Made by a program: the position numbers and the translations under genes. A stretch of DNA of 64,000 nt from contig NZ_NPFA01000003.1 of the NCBI RefSeq assembly GCF_002265875.1, forward strand, positions 124,001-188,000, read 5' to 3'. The stretch is from Marinococcus halophilus (GTDB lineage Bacteria; Bacillota; Bacilli; Bacillales; Marinococcaceae). A model generated the notes under the pieces. That model saw only the letters and a list, made by a program, of their open reading frames with translations. It was not told the DNA's origin and ran no database searches. This document shows positions 49,241 to 62,274 of the stretch, one piece after another (position 1 is the stretch's first letter; each line of letters opens with the position of its first letter).

Positions 49241-51421
49241 TTAATGCATCACCCGGCGTACAGAATAAATATCGGGGAGCCCCTTAATTTTATCCACGAC
49301 CCGGCGCAAGTGATCGGTGTTGCTGATATTTACTGTTACGTGAATAATAGCCATTTTGTTTTTATCTGCTTTGCCGCTGACGGCGCTCATGTTAGTTTTC
49401 GTTTCCGTGACCGCCTGCAGAACAGCATTTAACAGCCCCCGCCGGTCATAGCCGGTCACTTCGATATCTACATTGTAGTTTTTCGATTTCTCTGCCGCGC
49501 CTTCCCATTCCACAGATAATAGACGCGGTTCCGAATCTTCATTTTTAATATTGGGGCAGTCGCTCCGGTGTACAGAGACGCCCCGGCCTTTCGTAATAAA
49601 GCCTACGATTTCATCGCCCGGCACCGGGTTACAGCATCGCGACAGGCGCACGAGAAGATTATCGACGCCTTTTACTCTTACTCCGGCGCCGGTTTTTCTC
49701 GTCGGCGTTGCCGGCTGTACGTCTTTGACGGCTTCAGCTACCGATTTTTGCTCGGCGGCCTGCTCCCGCTCTTGACGGGCCCGGTCGGTCAGCCTGGTGA
49801 CAATTTGCTTTGGGCTGACACCATTATACCCTACTGCCGCAAACATGTCTTCGTCATTGGAAAAGCTGAATTTGTCGGCCGTTTCCTGCCGGTTTTCTTC
49901 GTTCAATATATCTTTGGGTTCATAGTTTTGAGCCCGCAGTTCGCGCTCCACCATTTCCCGGCCTTTTTGAATGTTTTCTTCGCGCCGTTCTTTTTTGAAA
50001 AACTGCTTAATTTTATTTTTGGCATGAGAGCTTTTGGTCAGCTTCAGCCAGTCCTGGCTTGGACCATAGGAATGCTTGGATGTAAGCATCTCTACAATAT
50101 CGCCGGTCGTTAATTCGTGATCAAGCGGAACCATTTTTCCATTTACCTTTGCCCCGATTGACCGATTGCCGATTTCCGTATGAATCCGGTAGGCAAAGTC
50201 AATAGGGACCGAGCCCCTCGGCAGTTCAATGACGTCTCCCTTCGGCGTAAATACAAATACCATGTCGGAAAACAAATCAATCTTAAGCGACTCCATGAAC
50301 TCCTGGGCGTCCGGTGTATCATCCTGCCATTCCAGAATTTCACGAAACCAGGTGAGCTTGTCTTCAAGCGACTTTTTGTTCTGGGCGTCTTTACCTTCTT
50401 TATACGCCCAGTGTGCTGCTACACCAAATTCAGCGATACGATGCATTTCCCTGGAGCGGATCTGCACCTCAAGAGGTTCGCCGTTCGGCCCGATGACGGT
50501 CGTGTGAAGAGACTGATACATATTTGCCTTCGGCATGGCAATATAGTCTTTGAACCGGCCCGGCATCGGCTTCCAACAGGTATGGATAATCCCAAGCACA
50601 GCATAGCAGTCTTTAATACTGTCAACGATAATACGTACAGCCAGCAGATCATAAATTTCATTAAACTGCTTTTTATCTTTCACCATTTTTCGGTAAATGC
50701 TGTAGATGTGCTTTGGCCGCCCATACATTTCGGCATTTATTCTTAAATCGTTTACGTTTTCCTGAATGTTATCAATTACCTGATCAATGTATTCTTCCCG
50801 TTCGGCGCGCTTTTGTTTCATTAAATTCACGATCCGGTAATACTGCTGGGGCTCGAGGTAGCGTAGAGCCGTATCCTCCAGCTCCCATTTTATGGTGGAA
50901 ATACCTAGCCGATGAGCAAGTGGAGCAAAAATTTCCAGCGTTTCATTCGAAATGCGGCGCTGTTTTTCCGGTGGAAGGTGCTTCAGTGTCCGCATGTTAT
51001 GCAGGCGGTCTGCAAGCTTAATAAGAATCACCCGGATATCTTTGGCCATTGCTACTACCATTTTACGGTGGTTTTCTGCCTGCTGCTGTTCCTTCGATTT
51101 GTATTTAATTTTTTTCAGCTTCGTGACGCCATCTACGAGCATGGCAACTTCACTGTTAAATTCCCGTTCGAGGTCTTCGACGGTCACTTCTGTATCTTCA
51201 ACCACATCATGCATAAAAGCAGCCGCGATCGTATCAGGATCCAACTGCAGTTCTATTAAAATACCAGCTACCTGAATAGGGTGCAGGATATAAGGCTCGC
51301 CTGACTTCCGGTACTGTTCCTGATGGGCTTTTTCTGCATAATGATAAGCTTTATCCAAAAAAGCGACATTCGCTTCGGATAAATAAACGCCCGCTTTTTC
51401 CATTACTTCATCAATCGTCAT
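49241..51421 (-). CDS. relA: Bifunctional (p)ppGpp synthetase/hydrolase Rel
   Basis: 726 aa. HD hydrolase domain (H71-D72 in [12 protein letters not shown]), synthetase domain with [20 protein letters not shown], whose RXKD motif is the bifunctional type, then TGS ([20 protein letters not shown]), zinc-finger-like ([13 protein letters not shown]) and ACT domains. It makes and degrades the stringent alarmone on the ribosome. The ATG at 51421 follows AGGGTG; a GTG at 51439 is possible. apt lies upstream, dtd downstream. Confidence 0.97.
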   Translation of the reverse strand: MTIDEVMEKAGVYLSEANVAFLDKAYHYAEKAHQEQYRKSGEPYILHPIQVAGILIELQLDPDTIAAAFMHDVVEDTEVTVEDLEREFNSEVAMLVDGVTKLKKIKYKSKEQQQAENHRKMVVAMAKDIRVILIKLADRLHNMRTLKHLPPEKQRRISNETLEIFAPLAHRLGISTIKWELEDTALRYLEPQQYYRIVNLMKQKRAEREEYIDQVIDNIQENVNDLRINAEMYGRPKHIYSIYRKMVKDKKQFNEIYDLLAVRIIVDSIKDCYAVLGIIHTCWKPMPGRFKDYIAMPKANMYQSLHTTVIGPNGEPLEVQIRSREMHRIAEFGVAAHWAYKEGKDAQNKKSLEDKLTWFREILEWQDDTPDAQEFMESLKIDLFSDMVFVFTPKGDVIELPRGSVPIDFAYRIHTEIGNRSIGAKVNGKMVPLDHELTTGDIVEMLTSKHSYGPSQDWLKLTKSSHAKNKIKQFFKKERREENIQKGREMVERELRAQNYEPKDILNEENRQETADKFSFSNDEDMFAAVGYNGVSPKQIVTRLTDRARQEREQAAEQKSVAEAVKDVQPATPTRKTGAGVRVKGVDNLLVRLSRCCNPVPGDEIVGFITKGRGVSVHRSDCPNIKNEDSEPRLLSVEWEGAAEKSKNYNVDIEVTGYDRRGLLNAVLQAVTETKTNMSAVSGKADKNKMAIIHVTVNISNTDHLRRVVDKIKGLPDIYSVRRVMH

Positions 51422-51500
51422 GGAATCACCCTTACTCACCTTTCCACCTTATAATAAATACACGTTTCATGTACCGGACATAAATATCTGAATATGAAGA

Positions 51501-51529
51501 AATATAACGCTAATTGGCTCTATTTTCAA
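51501..51529 (-). promoter_or_regulatory. Promoter of rel
   Basis: TTGAAA (51524-51529), a 17-base spacer and TATATT (51501-51506) on the minus strand, 80 bases before the ATG. Confidence 0.65.
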
Positions 51530-51573
51530 GCCTCAAGCTTTTTTCTGTGCCAAATCCTCTATGTATAATAATA

Positions 51574-51601
51574 ACCCCCGAACCACTGATTGGCCGGGGG
51601 G
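51574..51601 (-). terminator. Terminator after apt
   Basis: CCCCCG and CGGGGG stem with a 14-base loop, then TTATTATTAT on the minus strand. Confidence 0.75.
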
Positions 51602-51619
51602 CTTAAAACAGGATTATTA

Positions 51620-52141
51620 TTAGTCAAAAGTTACTAACGAATAAATACTATAATCATTTAAATCTTTGTTATTTCTTGCATCCAAATAGGAGAGCTCAAT
51701 GAAAAAAGCGAGGCCTGCTACGACTCCTCCCAGCTTTTCCACCAATTGCACAGTAGCTCTCACAGTGCCGCCAGTAGCAAGCAGATCATCAGTAATGAGC
51801 ACCCGCTGGCCAGGCTTAATAGCGTCTGTATGAATCGACAGACTCGCTTCTCCGTATTCGAGACCGTAATCTTCCGTAATGGTTTCCCGCGGCAGTTTTC
51901 CTTCTTTGCGTATTGGAACAAATGCTTTCTCCATTGCATATGCCACTGGGCAGCCGACAACGAACCCCCGGGCTTCCGGTCCGACAATTACATCGACATC
52001 ATGTTTTCCGGCAAACTCCACCATGTTGTCAATCGCCTCCCGGTATACAGGCCCGTTCTGCATCATGGTTGTAATATCTTTAAATCGAATGCCTTCTTCC
52101 GGAAAATCTTCGATCACTGTTATGTAATCTTTAAAGTCCAT
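51620..52141 (-). CDS. apt: Adenine phosphoribosyltransferase
   Basis: 173 aa purine-salvage enzyme that makes AMP from adenine and [21 protein letters not shown] and the PRPP-binding loop [14 protein letters not shown] are diagnostic. It overlaps the recJ 3' end by 11 bases, so it is read from the recJ transcript. Confidence 0.96.
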   Translation of the reverse strand: MDFKDYITVIEDFPEEGIRFKDITTMMQNGPVYREAIDNMVEFAGKHDVDVIVGPEARGFVVGCPVAYAMEKAFVPIRKEGKLPRETITEDYGLEYGEASLSIHTDAIKPGQRVLITDDLLATGGTVRATVQLVEKLGGVVAGLAFFIELSYLDARNNKDLNDYSIYSLVTFD

Positions 52142-54494
52142 GGTTTACCTTCTTCCTTACATCTAATATAGTTTCGTCCTTCTCCGGCAGCCAGGAAAGA
52201 ATCCGTTTTTTTAATTGCGAGAACGGAGTGAACATTAATTCCTGTTCAACATTTCTTGCCTCCATCTTTTCCTGGTAGGAAAGGGAATCGGTTAAATCCT
52301 TTTTCGCAGGCTTCTCTTCTGCCGAGACAACTGCATCTTTCATTCTAACAAAACCTAATTCAAAAAACACTTGGCTCATAAAAAACAGATCTTCTGTTTT
52401 CCACTGCTTGTGCTCTGCCAGCTGCCTTCCCTGATTGTTCAGATCAAATGAACCACGCTTTTTCAGAAAAGCATAATACCATTTGAACTGTTCTCTTGAA
52501 GGCATCGAATGAAAGTAGGCCTTTTCTCTGCCCAGTAAATAAACATAAATATTTGCTGCCTTAGGAAAGAAAGCAAGCGCCTGCTTAAGCTCATTGAGAG
52601 AAGCTGGCATGTCCGCTATCACTACAGTGACCGCGCTATGCGCTTCCCCTTCCGTATCAGCGCCGTTAAGAATAGCAGCTTCTCCTGCGGATTTTGCCAG
52701 AGTCTGCCTCTGCTCCTCTGTAAAAGCAATAACCGCCGTATCTTTATTATCCGGAAACGAAATCTTTTTTTCCTTTCTGCGGTCAAATACCTGAATCTGC
52801 TCCACCTTCGCATCTCTCAAAAATAATTGAGGTTTCCGAAAGCCGTTCCATTCATTGATACTCAGTTCCCCCACGACAGAAACCTCTTCGTTTTCTGCCA
52901 AACTTTCTGATAAATAGCCGAGATGAAACCCAACACAATCAAGTTTTTTCCCACCGGCTGCAAGCGCCATTTTTAAATGATTCTTCGAGGCTCCTATCGT
53001 TTTCACTGACTCGAGAAGCGTTTTTTCAATCCGGAAAACTGGCTTTGGATTACCAACGCCAAATGGCGCAAGACTCCGCAAATCTTCAACCGCATCAATT
53101 GTAATATCACTTACCGAAACGTGCACGTCAATATTCGTCGCCGGGACCAGCAGCTCACGACTCAGTGTTTCTTCTACCTGGGAGGCCATACGGGCTCTCA
53201 ATGCGTTGATATTAGCCGGATCCAGAGACATCCCTGCAGCCATAGGGTGACCGCCGAATTTTTGGAGCAGGTCACGATTTTTAGAAAGCTCCTGAAACAT
53301 ATCGAAGCCTTCGATGCTTCTTGCCGACCCCTTGGCTTCCCCGGTTGCCGTGTCAATACTTATGACAATTACCGGGCGGTAATACCGTTCCACCAGGCGG
53401 CTCGCCACAATGCCAATCACTCCGGCATTCCATCCTTCTCCGGCTGCTATAATGAATGGATTTTCTTCTACCGGATAGTTTGATTCTACTTCCTCTACCG
53501 CTTCCTTAGTTATGCTTTCAACAAGCGATTTGCGTTCATTGTTCAAGTCATCGATCATTTCTGCCCACGACTCTGCCTCGTCGAGCGTACCTGCGGTCAG
53601 CAGATGAACAGCAGGGTCCGCTTCTTCCATGCGCCCTGCCGCGTTTAAACGCGGCCCCATCGCAAAGCCGACGTGGTCTTCTTCAAGCTGCTCCCCTTCA
53701 ATACTGCATATTCGCTTTAACGCCTGAATACCGGGAAGTTTACTGTTTGTTAAAAGCTTCAGCCCATGCTGCACGAAAAGACGGTTTTCTTCCACGAGCG
53801 GCACAAGATCGCTGATGGTGCCAAGTGTGACAATATCGAGCCAGTGCACAGGCTCCTCGGGAAGAAGGGCATGGGCCAGTTTATAAGCGACGCCAACTCC
53901 GGCCAGTTCTTTAAACGGGTAGCCGCAGCCTGGCTTTTTCGGATTGATAATCGCGTATGCGGGCGGAAGCTCCGGCGGAGGTTCATGGTGGTCAGTAATA
54001 ATAACATCCATGCCTAAATCGTTGGCAGTCTGGATTTCTTTAACAGCTGCAATACCTGTATCTACGGTGATGATGAGAGACGCCCCTTCATCGTGGGCAG
54101 ATTGAAAAGCGGGAACGTTCGGCCCGTACCCTTCCGTAAACCGGTTCGGGATATACCAGCCAAACGAAGCTCCCAATTCGGATAACAGCCGGATCATGAT
54201 TGTAGTACTGGATACTCCGTCTGCGTCATAGTCGCCAAAGACAAGAATTCGTTCTTTATTTTCCACCGCCTGCTGAATACGGCGGACAGCATTTTCCATT
54301 CCATCAAGCAAATACGGGTTATGTACAATAGACCAGTCATTCTGGATCATCTGCCGCACTTTCTCTGCTGATTCAAATCCTCTTGCAGCAAGCAGCCTGG
54401 CAGATAGAACACTTACATTCAGTTCCTTTTTGAGCTGTTCTGCAAGATGTTCGTCTACTTCGGGCTGGTGCCACCTTGTTCGTGACTGCAGCAT
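52131..54494 (-). CDS. recJ: Single-stranded-DNA-specific exonuclease RecJ
   Basis: 787 aa 5'-3' exonuclease. DHH motifs include [12 protein letters not shown] (residues 86-96) and [10 protein letters not shown], then DHHA1 ([11 protein letters not shown]), an OB-fold and the Bacillus-type C-terminal extension. It acts in recombination and mismatch repair with RecQ-like helicases. GAGGAAGAG precedes the ATG. Confidence 0.96.
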   Translation of the reverse strand: MLQSRTRWHQPEVDEHLAEQLKKELNVSVLSARLLAARGFESAEKVRQMIQNDWSIVHNPYLLDGMENAVRRIQQAVENKERILVFGDYDADGVSSTTIMIRLLSELGASFGWYIPNRFTEGYGPNVPAFQSAHDEGASLIITVDTGIAAVKEIQTANDLGMDVIITDHHEPPPELPPAYAIINPKKPGCGYPFKELAGVGVAYKLAHALLPEEPVHWLDIVTLGTISDLVPLVEENRLFVQHGLKLLTNSKLPGIQALKRICSIEGEQLEEDHVGFAMGPRLNAAGRMEEADPAVHLLTAGTLDEAESWAEMIDDLNNERKSLVESITKEAVEEVESNYPVEENPFIIAAGEGWNAGVIGIVASRLVERYYRPVIVISIDTATGEAKGSARSIEGFDMFQELSKNRDLLQKFGGHPMAAGMSLDPANINALRARMASQVEETLSRELLVPATNIDVHVSVSDITIDAVEDLRSLAPFGVGNPKPVFRIEKTLLESVKTIGASKNHLKMALAAGGKKLDCVGFHLGYLSESLAENEEVSVVGELSINEWNGFRKPQLFLRDAKVEQIQVFDRRKEKKISFPDNKDTAVIAFTEEQRQTLAKSAGEAAILNGADTEGEAHSAVTVVIADMPASLNELKQALAFFPKAANIYVYLLGREKAYFHSMPSREQFKWYYAFLKKRGSFDLNNQGRQLAEHKQWKTEDLFFMSQVFFELGFVRMKDAVVSAEEKPAKKDLTDSLSYQEKMEARNVEQELMFTPFSQLKKRILSWLPEKDETILDVRKKVNHGL

Positions 54495-54607
54495 AATTCT
54501 CTTCCTCTTTTCCTGCTTTAACGTTTCAAACGATCATTCTCTGCACTCACTATTGTACCGAAAATACTTACGGGATAAAAGCCATTTTATCTGCTCCATG
54601 ACTTATT

Positions 54608-54648
54608 AAAAAAGCTTCTTCTCCCGTGCACGGGAAAAGAAGCAAAAA
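54608..54648 (-). terminator. Terminator after lapA
   Basis: GCTTCTT-TCCCGTGCACGGGA-AAGAAGC is a long hairpin with T6 runs on either side, the minus-strand one following GAAGC. Confidence 0.92.
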
Positions 54649-54658
54649 ATTATTTCAC

Positions 54659-54979
54659 TTACGATGAACGGCTGGATTTTCCTTTATTGTCATTTTCATG
54701 TGCCGTCCCGGCTGTTCTTGAACCGACAGAAGCACTATTGTCGTTCGTAGCTTTCCGCAGGCGCCGTACTTCTGCTTTCAGCTTATAAATACGGAACATA
54801 CTAAGAAATCCTGCCACCATTGCCCCAAGTAATACAGAAACCAAAATCACAATGATCAGCGGCCATTCACCTGTTCCAAACAACAAATTCACTTCTACAC
54901 TATTTACATTAATCACGGCAAAAACAGCGATAATAAGTGCTAGAATAAGTCCCATGATTAAACCTGTTTGTGCTTTCAT
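54659..54979 (-). CDS. LapA domain membrane protein (DUF1049)
   Basis: 106 aa. Two membrane helices at about residues 7-25 and 39-60 (GLILALIIAVFAVINVNSVE, PLIIVILVSVLLGAMVAGFL), then a coiled-coil-like basic segment KLKAEVRRLRKA and a polar tail. This matches the LapA/YrvD-type proteins found between recJ and secDF in Bacillaceae. Function unknown in Firmicutes. Confidence 0.85.
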   Translation of the reverse strand: MKAQTGLIMGLILALIIAVFAVINVNSVEVNLLFGTGEWPLIIVILVSVLLGAMVAGFLSMFRIYKLKAEVRRLRKATNDNSASVGSRTAGTAHENDNKGKSSRSS

Positions 54980-55043
54980 TTTTTCACTCCTTTCACAATC
55001 TGTTTTCTCCTTTATTATACCCGTATAATTGCAACAATAACCA

Positions 55044-55074
55044 TAAAAAGCCTCCCTTTCATAAGGGAAGCTTT
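55044..55074 (-). terminator. Terminator after secF
   Basis: AAGC-TCCCTT and AAGGGA-AGCTT with one bulge; T5 follows on the minus strand. Confidence 0.8.
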
Positions 55075-55078
55075 CCTG

Positions 55079-56026
55079 TTAAGATTCTGGTTCTTCTGTC
55101 GGAGCCTTTTCCCGCTCACGTTTGATTTTTTTCCAGTTCCAGACCACCCACAGTTGGGCAGCCAGGAATATGGAGGAATACGTTCCGGCAACCAGGCCGA
55201 TCAGGAGGGCCAGAGAAAACGAATGTATACCTTCACCGCCAAAGATAAACAGCGCTGCGGCTGCGAACACTACTGTTAAGACAGTATTGATGGAACGCAC
55301 CAGCGTCTGGTTCAGGCTTACATCCACCACTTCTGCAAGATCTTCAAACGATTCGATTTCTTCTGTCGGCGGCATGTTCTCCCGGATCCGGTCAAACGTT
55401 ACAATCGTATCGTTAATGGAATACCCTACGATCGTGAGTACTGCTGCAATAAACGGCACATTCACTTCCACCTGGAGCAGGCTGAAAAAGCCAATGATGA
55501 AGAACGCATCGTGAAGCAAAGCAGCGATCGAAGCGATGCCGTATAATAACTGAAACCGGATAGTAATATAGATCACCAGACCGAGCGAAGCAATCAGCAC
55601 AGATATGAACGCATTCTGCGCAAGCTCCTGGCCTACTTGGGGGGAGACGGTGCTTGTATTTGGAATGCTTCCGTATTCATCTTCAAAATACGTCTGCAGT
55701 GCTGCAATCTCTTCCTGGGAAAGCTCCCCGATAAAACGGGCGGAAGCAATTGTATTATTTTCTCCGCCAAGGGTGATATCGTCCGGTTCCAAATTTGCTT
55801 CCACCGCTTCAAAATCCGAGCGCACCTGTTCTTCGGTTAACGGCTCCTGTGCTGAAATTTCTACTCTGGACCCGCTTTGAAAGTCGATACCCAGATTCAA
55901 TCCGATTGTAGATAACAAAATACCCCCGGCAAGAATATATGCAAGTGTAATCAGAAAAAAGACGTTCCGGAATTTGACAAAAGGAATCACCCGTTTTAAG
56001 ACCTTTTTGCTGTTATTAAGGTTCAT
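55079..56026 (-). CDS. secF: Protein translocase subunit SecF
   Basis: 315 aa with six membrane helices and one extracytoplasmic loop. GIDFQSGSRVEI (P1-like loop) and SINDTIVTFDRIREN are SecF signatures. It assists SecYEG by coupling the proton or sodium gradient to late export steps. The frame opens at a GTG (56035) adjoining AAAGGAG; the ATG at 56026, ten bases after the SD, is preferred. It overlaps the secD 3' end by 11 bases. In B. subtilis the two are fused. Confidence 0.93.
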   Translation of the reverse strand: MNLNNSKKVLKRVIPFVKFRNVFFLITLAYILAGGILLSTIGLNLGIDFQSGSRVEISAQEPLTEEQVRSDFEAVEANLEPDDITLGGENNTIASARFIGELSQEEIAALQTYFEDEYGSIPNTSTVSPQVGQELAQNAFISVLIASLGLVIYITIRFQLLYGIASIAALLHDAFFIIGFFSLLQVEVNVPFIAAVLTIVGYSINDTIVTFDRIRENMPPTEEIESFEDLAEVVDVSLNQTLVRSINTVLTVVFAAAALFIFGGEGIHSFSLALLIGLVAGTYSSIFLAAQLWVVWNWKKIKREREKAPTEEPES

Positions 56027-57317
56027 GGATGTCACGCTCCTTTACGCCAAACACTTTCGGTTTTTTATTAAAAATCCGGCTGTTCACCCACAGGCCGAGC
56101 AGCAGCCTCGTACCGAGCACCGCCGTAATAAAGCTTACCAGAATGCTCACAATCAGCATTAGGGCAAAGCCCTGCACCGAGCTTGTGCCGAAGTAGAAAA
56201 GCACACCGGCGGCAATCAGAGTGGTGACGTTTGCGTCGATAATCGTACCAAGAGACCGCCTGGCTCCTGAACGATATGCAGATAAGATAGACCTGCCGTA
56301 CTTGATTTCTTCTTTAATCCGTTCATATGTGATAATGTTCGCGTCTACAGCCATACCGACCCCGAGAACAAGAGCCGCTATACCCGGAAGCGTCAGCACG
56401 CCCTGGATAAAGTTAAATGCGGCCAGAACGAAATAAATGTAGGTGGTGAGTGTTAACACAGCGATAAAGCCGGTGAAACGATAATACACGAGCATGAATA
56501 AGAAAATAAGCCCAACGCCGATGAACGTCGCAAAAATGGTTTTATCCATCGCCTGTTCACCCAAGGAAGCACCCACCGAGTTCGAATATACTTCTTCGAG
56601 GTTTACAGGAAGCGAGCCTGAATTCAAAATGTCCGCAAGATTTTCTGCCTCTTCTACGCTAAAGTCCCCTTCAATCTGAATATCCTGGGTATACAGCGGT
56701 TCATTTACTGCGGGGGCAGAAATAAATTTTGGATCTTCCTTCGTTGCTTCTTCTTCGTAGGAATCTCCCTCTTCATAATCAAGCCAGATCACCAGCCTAT
56801 TATTTGGAGGGGAATACTCGTTAATGATATTTTCTGTTACTTCGCCAAACTGATCCCCATCTTTTAAAGAAACGGTGACAATAGGGTTATTTGCGTCGCC
56901 GAAGTTTACCGAAGCACTGTTTTCCCGAATATCATTTCCGGACAGCCGCTCGTTATCGTCCACGTCCCTAATGCTCAGGTCGGCTTCTGTGGAAAGCAGC
57001 TCCCGTGCAGCCTGCTGGTCTTCGACCCCTGCGAGCTGAACGCGTATACGGTTATCCCCTTCAATAGTTATATTCGGCTCAGATACACCTAAAATGTTCA
57101 CCCGCTGCGTCAACGCAGCAACCGTATTCTGAAGAGTTTCATCTGTGATTTCCTGTCCTTCTTCCTGCGGCTCCACTTCATAGAGCACTTCAAATCCACC
57201 TTGAAGATCAAGTCCGAGTTCAATACCGTTCACAATTTTTTCCGTGGTCGGTATCATTAACGCCGCCAGCGCAAAAATAATTAAAAAGAAATAAACTATC
57301 CGCGATTTCTTTACCAT
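56016..57317 (-). CDS. secD: Protein translocase subunit SecD
   Basis: 433 aa. Residues after an N-terminal helix include GIELGLDLQGGFEVLYEV (SecD P1), the second P1 half with QLAGVEDQQAARELL, and the C-terminal RND-like membrane block GVGMAVDANIITYERIKEE. AAGGATG lies about ten bases before the ATG at 57317; an upstream frame to 57374 has no family match. A consensus promoter stands 130 bp upstream. Confidence 0.94.
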   Translation of the reverse strand: MVKKSRIVYFFLIIFALAALMIPTTEKIVNGIELGLDLQGGFEVLYEVEPQEEGQEITDETLQNTVAALTQRVNILGVSEPNITIEGDNRIRVQLAGVEDQQAARELLSTEADLSIRDVDDNERLSGNDIRENSASVNFGDANNPIVTVSLKDGDQFGEVTENIINEYSPPNNRLVIWLDYEEGDSYEEEATKEDPKFISAPAVNEPLYTQDIQIEGDFSVEEAENLADILNSGSLPVNLEEVYSNSVGASLGEQAMDKTIFATFIGVGLIFLFMLVYYRFTGFIAVLTLTTYIYFVLAAFNFIQGVLTLPGIAALVLGVGMAVDANIITYERIKEEIKYGRSILSAYRSGARRSLGTIIDANVTTLIAAGVLFYFGTSSVQGFALMLIVSILVSFITAVLGTRLLLGLWVNSRIFNKKPKVFGVKERDIHEP

Positions 57318-57450
57318 TACAGGTTCATCCTTCCGTGCTTCAATCCGCCGTTGTCGTGACGCCGCTGCTCCCATAAATAAACCAGCACGGAGTTTTCCGT
57401 CTGGTTCCAGGTCCCTGTATACGCCGCTCTAAGCTTTTCAAACAAGAGCA

Positions 57451-57480
57451 ATTATACGTATGCGCAGAATTAAATGTCAA
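57451..57480 (-). promoter_or_regulatory. Sigma-A promoter of secD-secF
   Basis: TTGACA (57475-57480), an 18-base spacer and TATAAT (57451-57456) on the minus strand. Both hexamers are consensus; the -35 overlaps the comN stop region. Confidence 0.85.
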
Positions 57481-57797
57481 TCGACCTTTTCTGCTACATT
57501 TCCACTGACCTGCGCCAGTATATCCTCCAAAGCGTCATCATAGTTTTTCTTTTCCTCTATTCGTTTATATGACTCAATGGTTTTCTGTTGCATGTAGTCG
57601 TGCGCTTTCATGTGGAGGATTGTTTGCACAATTGTATGCAACGCCGGCGCATCCTGGTGCTTCTTCATTTGGCGTATGCTCATTTCCCAGATTTCATTGA
57701 TATGTATGTTCTTATAGCCGAGGCTTTCAAATTCCTTCACTTTGCTTTCAAGGGCAGGATAAACAACTGGTTTCCATTCTTCCCATTCTTTTTCCAT
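57477..57797 (-). CDS. comN: Post-transcriptional regulator ComN
   Basis: 106 aa. WKPVVYPALESKVKEFESLG and INEIWEMSIRQMKKHQDAPA match ComN (YrzD), which in B. subtilis affects comE mRNA level and localises with DivIVA at poles. AGGAGGTG precedes the ATG at 57797 by four bases; the 17 upstream codons have no match. Its link to comE is notable since comEA and comEC are in this window. spoVB, next door in B. subtilis, is absent. Confidence 0.88.
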   Translation of the reverse strand: MEKEWEEWKPVVYPALESKVKEFESLGYKNIHINEIWEMSIRQMKKHQDAPALHTIVQTILHMKAHDYMQQKTIESYKRIEEKKNYDDALEDILAQVSGNVAEKVD

Positions 57798-57816
57798 AGA
57801 GCACCTCCTGCTTTTC

Positions 57817-57844
57817 ATTATACTGAACCATGAAGATGTGGCAA
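57817..57844 (-). promoter_or_regulatory. Promoter of comN
   Basis: TTGCCA (57839-57844), a 16-base spacer and TATAAT (57817-57822) on the minus strand. Confidence 0.7.
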
Positions 57845-57865
57845 ACAAACTTTTCTCACAGGATG

Positions 57866-57897
57866 AAAAAATTCCCGTTTACTCACAAACGGGAATT
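57866..57897 (-). terminator. Terminator after yajC
   Basis: AATTCCCGTTT and AAACGGGAATT with a six-base loop; TTTTTC follows on the minus strand. Confidence 0.93.
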
Positions 57898-57911
57898 ACA
57901 TTCTATACCAA

Positions 57912-58163
57912 CTATTCATTTACTGTTTCGCGGACCGCGTTCCGGTCAAACGTTAATTTCATGCTGCCGTCTACGTCCACGATGATTTTGTTTTCATCAA
58001 TAGCATCAATGGTGCCGTGTATACCGCCAATAGTAACGATATGGTCACCCTTCTGCAGATTTGCATGCATTTCCTTGATCCGTTTCTGCTGCTTTTGCTG
58101 CGGACGAATTAAAAGGAAATAGAATATGAGAAACATCAAAACCAATACAATAATTGTACTCAC
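57912..58163 (-). CDS. yajC: Preprotein translocase accessory subunit YajC
   Basis: 83 aa. One N-terminal membrane helix (VLVLMFLIFYFLLIRPQQKQ) and a cytoplasmic domain with GDHIVTIGGIHGTI. It associates with SecDF. The start is GTG at 58163. It follows tgt by 33 bases in the queA-tgt-yajC order. Confidence 0.95.
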   Translation of the reverse strand: MSTIIVLVLMFLIFYFLLIRPQQKQQKRIKEMHANLQKGDHIVTIGGIHGTIDAIDENKIIVDVDGSMKLTFDRNAVRETVNE

Positions 58164-58196
58164 TGTTTCACCCCTTGTCCCATTAGCTTCCCCGAT

Positions 58197-60376
<2,180 letters not shown>

Positions 60377-60449
60377 GGCTAACCCTTCCTATTCGTTCAA
60401 TCACGTAAAACCAAAAGCTATTATATAAGAATTTACTGATTTATGCACG

Positions 60450-60478
60450 AAAGAAATCCAGCACCTCAAAGTGCTGGC
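60450..60478 (-). terminator. Terminator after ruvB
   Basis: CCAGCAC and GTGCTGG with a six-base loop, then ATTTCTTT on the minus strand. Confidence 0.85.
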
Positions 60479-60492
60479 TTCTTAAACATGGC

Positions 60493-61500
60493 TCATTCAT
60501 TTTCGCCCTGATATGGATAACCGAAATGCTCGTAAGCAAGCGGAGCTGCTTTTCTTCCACGCGGTGTCCGCTGCAAAAATCCGATCTGCATCAAGTACGG
60601 CTCATACACATCTTCAAGCGTATGGGCCTCCTCTCCGATTTTTGCTGCTATTGCTTCCACTCCGGCCGGTCCCCCTCTGAAGGTTTCAATTAAACCGAGC
60701 AGGTATTTATGATCAATATGGTCAAGGCCGAGTTTATCCACCTGCAGGCGTTCAAGCGCATGATTTGCCAGCTCCATCGTAATGCTTCCATCCCCCTGCA
60801 CCTGGGCAAAATCCCGCACCCGGCGCAGCAGCCGATTCACCACCCGGGGAGTCCCCCGTGATCTTCTGGCAAGCTCATACGCTGCGCCTTTATCAATATC
60901 AAGCTGGAATAAATCTCCCGAGCGCCGGACAATTTCAGCCAGATCCTCTTCCACGTAGTATTCCAGGCGCGCATGCACCCCGAACCGGTCCCTGAGCGGC
61001 GCGGACAGCAGGCCAGCTCTTGTAGTGGCGCCGATCAGCGTGAAGGGAGGAAGGTCAAGCCGCACGGAACGTGCCGTGCTGTCCTTGCCGATTACAATAT
61101 CAATACAAAAATCCTCCATCGCCGGATAGAGCACTTCCTCCACCGCCCGGGGGAGGCGGTGGATCTCATCAATAAAAAGAACGTCGCCAGGCTCAAGAGC
61201 CGTCATGACCGCTGCCAGGTCCCCTGGGCGTTCAATGGCGGGGCCGCTGGTTGTCCGTATATTCACATCCATTTCGTTTGCAATAATCATAGCAAGCGTT
61301 GTTTTCCCCAGTCCTGGCGGGCCATAAAGCAGCGTATGATCAAGCGGTTCTTCCCGGAGCTTTGCGGCTTCAATAAACACCTCCAAGTTTTCTTTTACCT
61401 TCCGCTGGCCGATATACTCACGCAACCTATCCGGCCGGATGCTTTGTTCCACTAAATCTTCTCCCGATTCTGCTTCCTGAGAAACAATTCTATCTTCCAA
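60493..61500 (-). CDS. ruvB: Holliday junction branch migration helicase RuvB
   Basis: 335 aa AAA+ motor. [20 protein letters not shown] (P-loop), [17 protein letters not shown] (Walker B), [20 protein letters not shown] (sensor and arginine finger) and a C-terminal winged helix with [12 protein letters not shown]. The start is a TTG at 61500, eight bases after GGAGGAGG. It is co-transcribed with ruvA. Confidence 0.97.
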   Translation of the reverse strand: MEDRIVSQEAESGEDLVEQSIRPDRLREYIGQRKVKENLEVFIEAAKLREEPLDHTLLYGPPGLGKTTLAMIIANEMDVNIRTTSGPAIERPGDLAAVMTALEPGDVLFIDEIHRLPRAVEEVLYPAMEDFCIDIVIGKDSTARSVRLDLPPFTLIGATTRAGLLSAPLRDRFGVHARLEYYVEEDLAEIVRRSGDLFQLDIDKGAAYELARRSRGTPRVVNRLLRRVRDFAQVQGDGSITMELANHALERLQVDKLGLDHIDHKYLLGLIETFRGGPAGVEAIAAKIGEEAHTLEDVYEPYLMQIGFLQRTPRGRKAAPLAYEHFGYPYQGENE

Positions 61501-61524
61501 GAATTTTTCCTCCTCCGTTTTCTG

Positions 61525-62133
61525 CTAAGTAAGCATCCATTGCAGTGCTTTTCTCACATATTCATCTGCACTCAGCTCTTCTTTTTCCAAGTGAGGGCGC
61601 ACTTTTTTGATTTCTTTTTCTCCATAGCCAAGAGCCGCCAGGGCTTCAAGTGCTTCTTCAAGGTCTCCGCCAGGCTGCTGCTCATCAAGCAGAGAGACCG
61701 GCGCTCCCGCTATGGTTACTGCATCATACACGCCGGTAAGTTTTCCTTTCAGGTCAATAATCATCTGTTTTGCTGTTTTTTTCCCGACACCGGGAAACTT
61801 GGTCAAAAACGTTTCATCTTCGTTTTCGATGGCTCCTACAACCTGCCCCGGGTCTCCGGATGCAAGGATCGCCTGAGCGCCCTTTGGCCCTATCCCTGAT
61901 ACCTGCAGGAGCTGTTCAAACAACTCGCGCTCTTTTCGCGACCGAAAGCCGTACAGGCGGTTCACGTCTTCTTTTACATACTGATATGTATATACTACTG
62001 TCTCTTCCTCCGGCTGCTGGCCGTTAAATACGAAAGGATTGGAGCAATAGATTAAATAGCCGATCCCATTATTTTCAATCGTAATGGTGTCTCCTTTTAT
62101 ATGATCTACACGTCCCTTTACGAATTCGATCAC
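61525..62133 (-). CDS. ruvA: Holliday junction branch migration protein RuvA
   Basis: 202 aa. An N-terminal OB fold ([20 protein letters not shown]), tandem helix-hairpin-helix motifs ([16 protein letters not shown] and [16 protein letters not shown]), and a C-terminal domain that touches RuvB. The start is GTG at 62133 with GGAGAGGA upstream. bofC, upstream in B. subtilis, is absent. The gap to yebC (62134-62249) has only a modest TTTTCA-17-TATGAT promoter. Confidence 0.96.
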   Translation of the reverse strand: MIEFVKGRVDHIKGDTITIENNGIGYLIYCSNPFVFNGQQPEEETVVYTYQYVKEDVNRLYGFRSRKERELFEQLLQVSGIGPKGAQAILASGDPGQVVGAIENEDETFLTKFPGVGKKTAKQMIIDLKGKLTGVYDAVTIAGAPVSLLDEQQPGGDLEEALEALAALGYGEKEIKKVRPHLEKEELSADEYVRKALQWMLT

Positions 62134-62244
62134 TACGGTCCTCTCCTTGCCTTATTGAAATGCGAACATGTTTTCCTATATCATAGCAAAAATATTGCTG
62201 ATTGAAAAATAACTATTGGAGCAGTTCCTCATATGCTTGGACAA

Positions 62245-62274
62245 CAAAAACCTTTCACCACCAGGGTGAAAGGT
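62245..62274 (-). terminator. Terminator after yebC
   Basis: ACCTTTCACC and GGTGAAAGGT with a short loop, T5 on the minus strand. The stem touches the yebC stop codon. Confidence 0.9.
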
